Of a stretch of 39,468 bases of DNA, positions 15,797-23,089 are shown in pieces. Position 1 is the first letter of the stretch; each line of letters starts with the position of its first letter. The position numbers were made by a program, and so were the translations under genes. Location: NCBI RefSeq assembly GCF_000276605.1, contig NZ_AKJX01000121.1:1-39468 (forward strand), in the 5' to 3' direction. This DNA is from Acidovorax sp. CF316 (lineage in GTDB: Bacteria; Pseudomonadota; Gammaproteobacteria; Burkholderiales; Burkholderiaceae_C). A model generated the notes under the pieces. That model ran no database searches. It was not told where the DNA came from and saw nothing but the letters and a program-made list of their open reading frames with translations.

Positions 15797-15907
15797 CCAT
15801 CCGTCGCGCACTCACGATCGCCGCCCTGCCCCGCCCTGGGCTCCAACGAAAGACACGCTCAGCCACACCCCAGGAACTAGCCCCTGGACAGCAGCTTAGT
15901 CGAGAAC

Positions 15908-17201
15908 TCATTCCGGCACCGCGAAGCGCCCCGCCTCCATCGCATCGGTCCGGCGCTTGCTCGGCAGGTACACCCAGTCCTGCGCCTCCCGGATCCGCTT
16001 CTGCCGCTGGTTCACGCTCTGCGCCATCTGCATGGCCTGGATGCGCCGGGTGGGGTTCTTCTCGTTGAACGCGGCCACCGCCTCCCGCGCCTCGGTCTTG
16101 CCCGCTTCGTCCCCGGCCATGGCGGCCATGGCGAACTGCTCCACCAGGGCGCTGCGCCGGGCCTGAAGGGCACGGTCGTGCTTCACGATAGCGCTCTTGC
16201 CTTCGAAGGCATTGCGCACGCTCGATGGCGAGAAGCCGGCGGCCTGGCCCAGCAGCTCGGCCGCGCCCACCTCGTCCTGCACCACGATGCCCGTCTTGTC
16301 CTTCACGCCCTCGCTGCCGTAGCGGATCGCCTTCATCGGGCTGCGCAGCACCGTGGGCAGCATGCCCTCAAGGCCGCGCAGGTACTGGCCCTCGCCCAAG
16401 GCCTGCACGGCCCTTCAGCGCGTTGACGCCGATGCCGGCCACCGGGCCCAGGGCGGCCGTCATGGCGGACTCAGCCAGGCGCTGCCCCTCCAGCCCCTCT
16501 TGCACGTCCGGGAAAATCAACTTGTCCAGGCCCACGCGGCCGGAGATGTCCCAGGGCGTGAGCCGCAAGAGGCCGTGGGCCAGCACCTCGGCCGGCTTCT
16601 GGCCCAGGGTGTCGGCGAGCATGTTCTGCAGCGCCACCTGCGCGTCCCAGGGTTCATTGTCGCTGCCCCCGATCATCGAAGCGGCGGCCAGCAGCGTGGT
16701 AACCATCGGCAGACCCAGGGCCCCGGCAGCAAGCCCGTGCATTGTCAGCAGGCCGGCCAGCGCCTTGCGCGCGTCGGTGCGCTCCTTGGGCGTGGCGCCC
16801 TTCAGCGACTGCTGGGCGTTGCGCACCAGGGTATAGACCATGTTCTGGCCGTACTGCTTGAACAGCAGCACCCGGGCCACGTTGCCCTGGATCACCCGCG
16901 GGCGGTTGTTGGAGCTGTAGTCGAAGTGCCCGTCATAGGTGGCTTTCACCGCCTCCTCGTAGCCTTCTTCTGGTCGGCGCCGGCCTGGCGCGCGAGCCGG
17001 TACGACGCCACGAATGTCACCTAGCGGTTGAACTTCTCGGCGTGATGGAACATCAAGCTGGCGGCCTTCATGACCGGGCGCAGCTTCCACATCACGCCGA
17101 CATCCTCGCCCTGGGCGATGCCGGCCAGGTCGTGAGCCGTGGTGACGTCGATCACCCCGGCGCGCACCGCCTCATCATAGGCAGCCTTCTCGTCGGCGTT
17201 T
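15908..17201 (-). pseudogene. Broken C-terminus of a phage PLxRFG-type large protein
   Basis: Conceptual translation of the minus strand gives successive pieces of one protein: YDEAVRAGVIDVTTAHDLA, then KFNR followed by a stop (17021-17023), VTFVASYRLARQAGADQ, a frameshift near 16966-16976, GYEEAVKATYDGHFDYSSN..., a second frameshift near 16405-16415 (NALKG to QALGEGQ) and an end at 15908. The order and motifs match the C-terminal region of PLxRFG-domain or large polyvalent proteins of podovirus-like phages. The N-terminal thousands of residues are absent; similarity ends abruptly near 17201. One stop and two frameshifts show it is dead. Confidence 0.8.
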
Positions 17202-17316
17202 TAATCTGAGCCGCTTGGCAGTTGTACCGTGATCACGGGCACGGCGACTACTACGTAGACGCGGAGAACTATCGTGATCGTGGCTGGTAGCAACCAACGT
17301 CCTACGAAAGTCCCAC

Positions 17317-18486
17317 TTACCTATCAGCTAGCCTTCGCTCGATCACCGCAGGAAGTTCGGCGAGCAGCGACACTACGGTGGTGCGGGAACCTTCTAACTG
17401 GCGACGGATGTGTGGCGCCATGAATCTATCTGCTCGGAAAACATCCACATAGGGCGCGTAAATCGCGTGCATAGCGTCGGGAAACTGACTGTCGGTAGGC
17501 TCCACCTTCCTCCCGCCCCCAAAACTGTCCCAAACCGAATCCAACATCGAGCGAACCATAGCATTGAGGCCTGGACAGTATTTAGCAATTCCCTCTGCAG
17601 TTGCGTGCTCTGGCCACAAGCTATCGCTATGTACACAGAACCTTTTTGCGACGTATTCCACTGTAGCGGAGGTATGGGACACCCACATGTTCTTTAGTTC
17701 GGCTGTGTCATTCCAAACCGCGCTGGGCATGTTTCGTGTCTGCGGGTCGGATTGGAAACTGTCCCGATACTGGATCAATTCACGCGCCTTTAGACCCATT
17801 TCACGGCCAGGCTTCCTGACCATTTCCATGATTGGTTTGGCCAGCTCGGGATTCGCAGCAAACCAACTCATCAACCAGCGAGGATCTCGAATTGAAGCAC
17901 GGAGCGCCGCGGATGCCTCTTCTCGACTCGTTTCACCTAAAGCAAAGCGCGCGAACGTGTCAGCATATTCCAACTTCATCGGATACTTGGTAACCACTTG
18001 CTCAACGTAAGTTTGACTCAACAGTTTGCGAAGTTGCTCACGGAACTGAGGACGCACCACCCCGTTTTTAAAACTTTTGCGCCGCTGCGCTCGATTGGGG
18101 GCTGTCTCCAGAACCGACTGTTCCAACGAAGGTGGATCGTCAAAACCGATTTCTGGGAAAAAATCTCCAGTTGGGCTCAGTGGACTTAAAGGGCTGTCAT
18201 TGGCGCTTGAGAGATGCCTAGCCTCCTCCTGAAGAAGCAGCCAGCCCTCTAATAGGGCATTCTCCCCACACAAATTCGACAGAAGCTCCCCGCGCGCAAT
18301 TGCAAAGTCATTTGCATGCGGACCGGTGGGGGCCGCTTCACTCACGATAAAGGCTGAAAACACAAACCTGACCGCGCCGGATCGCGACCACTCCCGCAAA
18401 CGTTCTCGAATTTGCTCTTGCGCAGGTTCAATCCTTGATGAAGAAAGAGTTGAGTAGTCCTGGCTATCGAGATATACGGTGATCAT
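17317..18486 (-). CDS. PIN-like domain protein, putative nuclease
   Basis: This 389-residue protein starts MITVYLDSQDYSTLSS. The early DxxD (Asp7, Asp10), Glu50 in FSAFIVSE, and the late block with Asp337, His340, Asp348 and Asp353 (PDAMHAIYAPYVDVFRAD) follow the spacing of acidic active-site residues in PIN-like nucleases. The middle 250 residues are helical and without a match known to me. GGGGGGAA precedes the ATG. Base composition is lower in GC than the chromosome around it, as expected for transferred cargo. PIN-like proteins in islands often serve in defence or RNA cleavage; that is inference here. It lies downstream of the membrane-protein gene on the same strand, 186 bp away. Confidence 0.72.
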   Translation of the reverse strand: MITVYLDSQDYSTLSSSRIEPAQEQIRERLREWSRSGAVRFVFSAFIVSEAAPTGPHANDFAIARGELLSNLCGENALLEGWLLLQEEARHLSSANDSPLSPLSPTGDFFPEIGFDDPPSLEQSVLETAPNRAQRRKSFKNGVVRPQFREQLRKLLSQTYVEQVVTKYPMKLEYADTFARFALGETSREEASAALRASIRDPRWLMSWFAANPELAKPIMEMVRKPGREMGLKARELIQYRDSFQSDPQTRNMPSAVWNDTAELKNMWVSHTSATVEYVAKRFCVHSDSLWPEHATAEGIAKYCPGLNAMVRSMLDSVWDSFGGGRKVEPTDSQFPDAMHAIYAPYVDVFRADRFMAPHIRRQLEGSRTTVVSLLAELPAVIERRLADR

Positions 18487-18672
18487 CGGTTCCCCCCTTT
18501 TCGGGGAATCCTACCCGCTACGCCCCCAGCTCCCGCTTGAGTGCTTTGAGTTCTCCCCAGACCTGGCCCACTGCCATGGTCACCTACTGGCCGGTCAGGA
18601 TGTTGCTGAGTTGTTGCGGCTTGGCGGAAATATGAGCCGTGCGCCCATTCCGGCGCTGGAATCGCGCGACCC

Positions 18673-19230
18673 CTACTGGGGGGCGCGTTTCCCGCCTGGG
18701 TACTCATCGAGGATCGCCTGGATGCGCATGAACAGGGGACCTTTCATTACCTTCGGCGCGTTGGCCAAGCCTCTGAAGCTATCTATCTGGCTCTGGATAT
18801 CCGCTGCGTCAGCGCTCGCGTTGCGCTTGGCAGCTCTCAACTCTGCCTCCAGGCTGATGATGCGCTGCTCGAATCTGTCGTCGTCGCGGTCATAGACCTC
18901 GTAGAGCGCGACCAAGGCCTGCAGCCGGACAGACGCAGCCGCCGCTTCTGCCTGCTCTTCCAGTGCAGCCCGAGTGTCTACCAATTCCTTTTTCTGAAGC
19001 TTTACCGACTGGGTGAGCCAGTAGAAGGCAGCGAACGCAACCAGGGGGTTCAAAAAGCCGCCAATGAAATCCCCAAACTGTCCCCACTTGCTTTGATCCT
19101 CTACAGGGCGAAAACCGAACTTCCAGATGAAGGAGCCGACGACACATGCGCCAGCAAGTCCGATAGCTATCCGCCAAATCAGTATGCTTGTTTCCAAAGA
19201 TTTATCTTCGCTGGCCGTTCCGGTGCTCAT
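18673..19230 (-). CDS. Small membrane protein with coiled coil
   Basis: This 185-residue protein has two hydrophobic segments, about residues 18-36 and 54-76, joined by a loop with WGQFGDFIGGFLNPLVAF, a pattern I know from unassigned membrane proteins of phages and islands. A long charged coiled coil follows (about 80-150), then a short C-terminal region. The ATG at 19228-19230 has AGGGGGAA in front; an in-frame start 16 codons upstream is less likely. It could act with the PIN-like protein or be an independent cargo gene. Confidence 0.68.
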   Translation of the reverse strand: MSTGTASEDKSLETSILIWRIAIGLAGACVVGSFIWKFGFRPVEDQSKWGQFGDFIGGFLNPLVAFAAFYWLTQSVKLQKKELVDTRAALEEQAEAAAASVRLQALVALYEVYDRDDDRFEQRIISLEAELRAAKRNASADAADIQSQIDSFRGLANAPKVMKGPLFMRIQAILDEYPGGKRAPQ

Positions 19231-19283
19231 CTCGATTCCCCCTGTTGTTGATGAAACGATGGTACCCGGGCCCACCAATGGAA

Positions 19284-19301
19284 ACGGGCCCGAAGGCCCG
19301 T
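19284..19301 (-). terminator. Hairpin terminator after the small basic protein gene
   Basis: On the minus strand, ACGGGCC, loop TTCG, GGCCCGT is a perfect 7-bp stem with a stable tetraloop, followed by TTCC. The T run is short, so termination is plausible rather than certain. It lies about 60 bp after the stop of the gene at 19362-19610. Confidence 0.45.
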
Positions 19302-19361
19302 GACGTGGTCAGCGTGATGCGGCTTAGATATCGCTGCCAGCGCCTGCAGGGGCGATCACCA

Positions 19362-19610
19362 CTACATCCGAGGCAGCAGGATGCTGGGGTCGACCTCTTC
19401 CGGGGTCAGGTGCTCTCGCCGGCCGGATGCCCATTCATCAAACTCCCTGATGCGGCGCGCCTCCCTTGCGTCTTCCTGGCGCTTTTTCACCATGTCATCG
19501 ACTTCCTTGGCGCCCTGCACGCCCGCGATGATGTTCTTGCGTCTGGTCTTGGCCCTTGCGGCCTCTCGGCGCGAGCTGAGCGCTCGTCTTGTGGTTTTTG
19601 TCGTGGCCAT
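19362..19610 (-). CDS. Small basic hypothetical protein
   Basis: This 82-residue protein is strongly basic at its N-terminus (ATTKTTRRALSSRREAARAK) and mostly helical, ending in LTPEEVDPSILLPRM. AGGAG precedes the ATG at 19608-19610. It is the last island gene before the right attachment repeat. I do not recognise the family; a nucleic-acid-binding role would fit the charge but is only inference. Confidence 0.62.
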   Translation of the reverse strand: MATTKTTRRALSSRREAARAKTRRKNIIAGVQGAKEVDDMVKKRQEDAREARRIREFDEWASGRREHLTPEEVDPSILLPRM

Positions 19611-19719
19611 GCTGGCTTCTCCTGGTGAAACTCCATCGTAGATGGGTCTACCAGAGTAATAAAAATTGTTTTCGAGCAGAGATTGCCAGGGAACCCGCAT
19701 GAATCCTGGTTTTCTCACA

Positions 19720-19796
19720 GGACTCAAAATCCCCCGCCGCAAGGCGTGCCGGTTCGATTCCGGCCCCGGGCACCATGGCTTTTTTGCTATGGTTTT
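19720..19796. repeat. Right attachment repeat with tRNA-Leu 3' fragment
   Basis: Exact copy of 62 bp of the tRNA-Leu 3' half (19720-19781 equals 13377-13438), extending to 77 bp with two mismatches. It lacks the acceptor 5' strand and D-arm and cannot make a tRNA. It keeps the CCA end and the terminator hairpin CCATGGC / GCTATGG followed by TTTTT. Confidence 0.93.
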
Positions 19797-20136
19797 TGAC
19801 TAAATAGGCGCACCGTTGGCGCAGGTCTTGGCGCAATGCCTTCGATTTCCTCCCGCTGACGGACGTGATTGCCCGGGTACTTTGCCCTGCGACCATCACG
19901 GCCATGCACGCCATCCCACTCCATTTTTTGAGCATTGAGCGCCTGCGCAGGCACTGTCGGGCGCACGGCACCAAGTACCCGCAACGAGCGCTGCGGGCGC
20001 CTGCCCTTCGTCGCAGGCATGCGCATGGGGAAATGGTGCTGATACCGAGGTGATCCGCCGAAGTAACCACGCCCCAAGCCTTCGTCAAGAGCGCTCGATG
20101 CCCCGGGGCAATAATCAGCAACAGGAGGGAAAACCC
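19797..20136. other. Gap right of the island without a recognised gene
   Basis: These 340 bp between the right attachment repeat and the first downstream gene contain no reading frame I can support. A 12-bp palindrome GCCTGCGCAGGC lies at 19941-19952. The last bases carry the ribosome-binding site of the next gene. Confidence 0.5.
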
Positions 20137-20400
20137 ATGAATTGGATTGCTGCCGCCGCCGTGCTCATGCCACTCACGGCATCGGCGTGCCTTGCCCATG
20201 CACAGCCGTCAGGCGGGATGGGACTGACCAATCTGCTCGGCGTTATGCTGGCGAACTGTGTTGTTGGATGGGCGACCTATCGGATCGCAATGTCTGCAGG
20301 CAAGCGCGAGCCAGCGGCGGCCGCGAAGATCACTGCAGTTGCGAGCATGTTCGGTGGCCCATTGGTGTGGTTCATCCTCACACACGCCCAGGCCTCCTGA
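20137..20400 (+). CDS. Small membrane protein of unknown function
   Basis: This 87-residue protein has a hydrophobic N-terminus (about 3-22, possibly a signal peptide ending ACLAHA) and two further hydrophobic stretches (about 29-48 and 64-83) around a short charged loop SAGKREPA. CAGGAGGG lies at a good distance before the ATG. The family is not known to me. It is the first gene right of the island and seems native by base composition. Confidence 0.65.
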   Translation: MNWIAAAAVLMPLTASACLAHAQPSGGMGLTNLLGVMLANCVVGWATYRIAMSAGKREPAAAAKITAVASMFGGPLVWFILTHAQAS

Positions 20401-20515
20401 GGGGTGAAACCGGCAGATCGCCGGTGTTGAAGCAGGGGAAGGTTGGCCCTTCCAAACTCCCGAAAGGCCATGCAACGACAAGGTCGGAGGCCCTCACCCA
20501 CCCCGCCCCCAACCT

Positions 20516-20544
20516 TTGCACTCGCAGCAGGGGGCTGCTACAGT
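20516..20544 (+). promoter_or_regulatory. Putative promoter of the 74-residue gene
   Basis: TTGCAC (20516-20521), a 17-bp spacer and TACAGT (20539-20544) resemble a weak sigma-70 promoter (TTG core, 4/6 -10). It would leave a leader of about 110 nt before the gene at 20660. Confidence 0.3.
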
Positions 20545-20659
20545 CCTCATCCGACGGACGCTCCGCCCCCTGCCGCGCCAGACTAGGGCCCGAGACGTCC
20601 CTTTTCTTGACTTGAATGCTGCTGTGGCGCCGAGAAACCGGCTACCGGGAGGTTCTTCA

Positions 20660-20884
20660 ATGTTCGAAACAGGCCGATGGAATGTGACCGACCCGTCCGG
20701 GCGACTGGTGGGCGTGGTCGATGGCGACGAGTATGTGCGCGATGGTGAGCACCAGCTCTACCGCATCGACGGCAATGAACTCTATTCCGCCGGACCCGAG
20801 GGGCGGCTGTACGGCTTCATCGAGGGCGAGCTGGTGATCGCGCCTGCGACCAGCTCACTGCTGCTGCGGTTTACCAGGGAATAG
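20660..20884 (+). CDS. Hypothetical beta-rich small protein
   Basis: This 74-residue protein is made of short glycine-centred beta units, each a variant of RLVGVVDGDEYV, HQLYRIDGNELY and RLYGFIEGELVI, as if an approximately 20-residue unit had been repeated. GGGAGG precedes the ATG. It resembles small orphan proteins of Comamonadaceae that I cannot name. It lies convergent to the GntR gene with 21 bp between. Confidence 0.68.
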   Translation: MFETGRWNVTDPSGRLVGVVDGDEYVRDGEHQLYRIDGNELYSAGPEGRLYGFIEGELVIAPATSSLLLRFTRE

Positions 20885-20905
20885 ACAGGCAGACCAGCCC
20901 GCCGG

Positions 20906-21577
20906 CTATGGCTTGTGCTCCATGCTCCGGAGCACGTTCTCCCCCGCCTTCTGCACGTGCGCGGCCGACAGCCGGGCTGCTGCCTCGCCATCGCCGCGCT
21001 CGATGGCCGCCACCATCGCGTTGAGTTCCTGCAGCGTGTGCGGCAATCGGTCGGGCTGGGCCATGGAGATGCGGCGCAGCACCGTCACGCGGTTGTTGAG
21101 CTGGCGCAGCATCTGGCCGGCGACGAGGTTGCCGCAGCCGTCGACGAGGATTTCGTAGAACTGGTTCTTGGCCTGGAGCAGCCGGGCGCGGTCCTGCGCA
21201 AGGGCGGGTTTGGCCAGTTCGTTGAGCTTGGCGCGCAGGGCGCGCACCTGCTCGGGCGAGGCCTGGAGGGCAAAGGCCTTGGCGGCCAGGCTTTCGAGGT
21301 GGGCGCGCACATCGTAGATGTCACGCACTTCCTTGGGCGAGATGGTGCTCACCTCGGGACCGCGGTGCGGGATGATGGTGATGAGCCCCTCGGCCTGCAG
21401 GTGCTGCAAGGATTCGCGCACGCAAGAGCGGCTGACCTCCAGGCTTTCGCACAGCTCGCGCTCCGAGAGCTTCTGGCCGGGCGAAAACTCCCCGTCGAGG
21501 ATGGCCTGGCGCAGCGCGCTGGTGGCGCGCTCGCGCAGGGAGGTTTCTTCACGGGGCACACGGAGCATGGCGGTCAT
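20906..21577 (-). CDS. GntR family (FadR/FCD) transcriptional regulator
   Basis: This 223-residue regulator has an N-terminal winged helix (about 12-75; LSERELCESLEVSRSCVRES) and a C-terminal FCD ligand domain (about 85-215), normal for the FadR/VanR subfamily. It is divergent from the carboxymuconolactone decarboxylase-like gene. The 171-bp gap carries two perfect palindromes TTGTCGGACAA and TTGTCCGACAA, the class of site this subfamily binds, so it probably represses both genes until an aromatic or organic-acid ligand binds. An in-frame stop lies 4 codons before the ATG, confirming the start; AGGA provides the Shine-Dalgarno. Confidence 0.92.
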   Translation of the reverse strand: MTAMLRVPREETSLRERATSALRQAILDGEFSPGQKLSERELCESLEVSRSCVRESLQHLQAEGLITIIPHRGPEVSTISPKEVRDIYDVRAHLESLAAKAFALQASPEQVRALRAKLNELAKPALAQDRARLLQAKNQFYEILVDGCGNLVAGQMLRQLNNRVTVLRRISMAQPDRLPHTLQELNAMVAAIERGDGEAAARLSAAHVQKAGENVLRSMEHKP

Positions 21578-21609
21578 CGCGGCATCCTAGCGGATCCTCC
21601 TGCAACAGA

Positions 21610-21620
21610 TTGTCGGACAA
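21610..21620. promoter_or_regulatory. GntR/FCD operator 1
   Basis: The palindrome TTGTCGGACAA fits TTGTNNNACAA, the general FCD-type operator. It lies 33 bp before the GntR regulator start and probably mediates autorepression. Confidence 0.7.
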
Positions 21621-21660
21621 GCATGCGGTGGTTGCCTTCTTGCACGGCCTTGTCATATGA

Positions 21661-21671
21661 TTGTCCGACAA
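21661..21671. promoter_or_regulatory. GntR/FCD operator 2
   Basis: The palindrome TTGTCCGACAA has the same half-sites as operator 1, with centres 51 bp apart. It lies between a possible -35 (TTGTCA, 21650-21655) and the AT-rich -10 region (TTATTG) of the plus-strand gene, where bound repressor would block RNA polymerase. Confidence 0.7.
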
Positions 21672-21748
21672 TCTTATTGTATTTCAGTGATGGCGCCCAT
21701 CTGTGCCGCTTTTTCCAGTCCCTCGCCAGCAATCCAGGAGCTTCTTTC

Positions 21749-22147
21749 ATGACCCGAGCCTTAGCACCGCAAAACCCCGCCCTGTTCGACCAGGGTCTGT
21801 CCACCCGCCGCGAGGTGCTGGGCGCCGAGTACGTCGATGCCGCAGTGCGCAACGCGACCGACTTCAACATCGACATGCAGGAGATGGTGACCCAGTACTG
21901 CTGGGGCGATGTGTGGAACCGGCCGGGGCTGGACCGCAAGACGCGCTCGTTCCTGAACCTGGCCATGCTGACGGCGCTGAACCGGCCGCACGAGCTGAAG
22001 CTGCACGTGCGCGGTGCCCTCAACAACGGGGTGACGCGCGACGAGATCAAGGAAGTCTTCCTGCAGACAGCGATCTACTGCGGGGTGCCCGCCGCGATCG
22101 ACTCTTTCCGCACGGCGGCGGAGGTGTTCAAGGAAATGGACCAGTAA
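21749..22147 (+). CDS. Carboxymuconolactone decarboxylase family protein
   Basis: This 132-residue protein closely follows 4-carboxymuconolactone decarboxylase (PcaC) of the protocatechuate branch of the beta-ketoadipate pathway: RREVLGAEYVD, the WGDVWNRPGL block, the AMLTALNR block, and the C-terminal signature NNGVTRDEIKEVFLQTAIYCGVPAA with its catalytic Glu and Cys/His region. AGGAG precedes the ATG. No other pca genes lie nearby, so it may act in another lactone or aromatic pathway. It is probably controlled by the divergent GntR protein through the two operators. Confidence 0.88.
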   Translation: MTRALAPQNPALFDQGLSTRREVLGAEYVDAAVRNATDFNIDMQEMVTQYCWGDVWNRPGLDRKTRSFLNLAMLTALNRPHELKLHVRGALNNGVTRDEIKEVFLQTAIYCGVPAAIDSFRTAAEVFKEMDQ

Positions 22148-22224
22148 GGGGGACGAACCTAGGCATCGCAACAGGGTGCGACACCCCGGGCCCATGGGCG
22201 CTGCAGCCGGCCCGAGACGCCGGG

Positions 22225-22431
22225 CTAGGGCTTGCGCGCCCCCGAGGCGATCTCGTCCAGCGCCTGCATGGCCTCTTCGCGACTGGACCAGCCATCGTTG
22301 GTCACGAGGGTGTTGTGCCCATCGATCACCAGGTTGCTGCAGTAGTACCGGCCCGCCTGCTCGCGCAGCGTGGCCGAGTAGGTCGATCCGTCGTACTCAC
22401 CGAAAACGTTTTCTTCCTGCGGGTCTTGCAT
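22225..22431 (-). CDS. Hypothetical small protein
   Basis: This 68-residue protein starts at the second of two adjacent ATG codons; AGGAGG is only 2 nt from the first (22434) but 5 nt from the second, which I prefer. It contains YSATLREQAGRYYCSNLVID, a beta pattern, and a terminal helix SREEAMQALDEI. Unknown family; seems a normal chromosomal orphan. Confidence 0.6.
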   Translation of the reverse strand: MQDPQEENVFGEYDGSTYSATLREQAGRYYCSNLVIDGHNTLVTNDGWSSREEAMQALDEIASGARKP

Positions 22432-22544
22432 CATGGCCTCCTGTGCCTGCCATTGTGCGACGACCTTCAGCCCCGGTATGTAGGCGCAGTCCGCCGTGGT
22501 GTAAAACCCCAGCCGAAGCCACTGGCGCGGCCTGTGCCAGTGCC

Positions 22545-22607
22545 GCCGTGCAAGGGCCGCCCCGCCGCCTCTGGCGGACGCACCGAGACGCGAAGCGCCT
22601 CAGGGGT
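22545..22607. repeat. Second copy of the dispersed intergenic repeat
   Basis: CGCGAAGCGCCTCAGGGG at 22589-22606 differs at one position from the core at 51-68. It is followed on the minus-strand sense side by a small hairpin GCCGCC / GGCGGA. As at the window start, it begins within a few bases of a minus-strand stop codon (22610). Confidence 0.55.
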
Positions 22608-22609
22608 AG

Positions 22610-22843
22610 TCAGTTGTTCTGCCGGCGCACCAGGTGGCGGCCGGTGTCGGTGATGGTCAGCTGGCCGTGTGCATTCTTGGCAATGAAGCCGTGCTCGTAC
22701 AAGCGCCCGGACACATGCTCCTTCAGCGCCGAGGTGACGCTGATGTTCTCCATCTCCAGGTGCTTCAAGGCGGCGAGTTCGTCCACCGTGGGCTCGAAAT
22801 GGGGGGCATGGTAGACGGGGCTGTAGTTCGCGTTCAATGTCAT
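22610..22843 (-). CDS. Hypothetical protein, possible winged-helix fold
   Basis: This 77-residue protein has the pattern ELAALKHLEMENISVTSALK, KEHVSGRLYEHGFIAKN, then QLTITDTGRHLVRRQ, which reads like a small winged helix (helix, recognition helix, beta hairpin). AAGGAG lies at a good distance before the ATG. Function unknown; the fold is inferred by eye. Confidence 0.6.
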   Translation of the reverse strand: MTLNANYSPVYHAPHFEPTVDELAALKHLEMENISVTSALKEHVSGRLYEHGFIAKNAHGQLTITDTGRHLVRRQNN

Positions 22844-23089
22844 GACGGCTCCTTGATGAAATAGTGAAGGTATGAGGTGCCTGCATGGCCCGGGAATGCC
22901 TCCCCGACGCCACACACTGGGTGTGACCCGCGCACCGCGCATACGTTCCGTCCATCTTTCCAATCGGCCTGTAGGACCCGGGAGGACGTGGCCCCTGCCC
23001 TACTTTTGCTTGCTCGTTATTGCCCGCATCGCCAGCGTAGACCTGTCCGCCGCAAGGCGCAAGCCGGTGGCAGCCCTAGGGACAGAGTC

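Larger units (their letters stand above)
13377..19781. mobile_element. Degraded prophage-like island in tRNA-Leu
   Basis: The element is bounded by 62-bp direct repeats of the tRNA-Leu 3' half (repeat-to-repeat distance 6343 bp). Its content is accessory: a DUF4224 phage gene, a YafO toxin with partner, a secreted protein, a broken phage PLxRFG-type gene, a PIN-like protein, a membrane protein and a small basic protein. Parts (14123-14440 and the PIN-like gene) are visibly richer in A+T than the flanks. No integrase, replication, terminase or portal gene is intact, so it is probably immobile by itself. Only about 100 bp separate the tRNA from DUF4224, where the integrase would normally lie. 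Confidence 0.88.

Noticed and set aside
18483..18707. 74-residue minus-strand frame between the membrane and PIN-like genes
   Set aside because: Arg/Gly/Pro-rich noise without a ribosome-binding site; possibly a trace of a lost phage gene but nothing supports a call.
19720..19781. A second tRNA-Leu gene
   Set aside because: Only the 3' half is present; acceptor 5' strand and D-arm are missing, so it is an attachment-site remnant.
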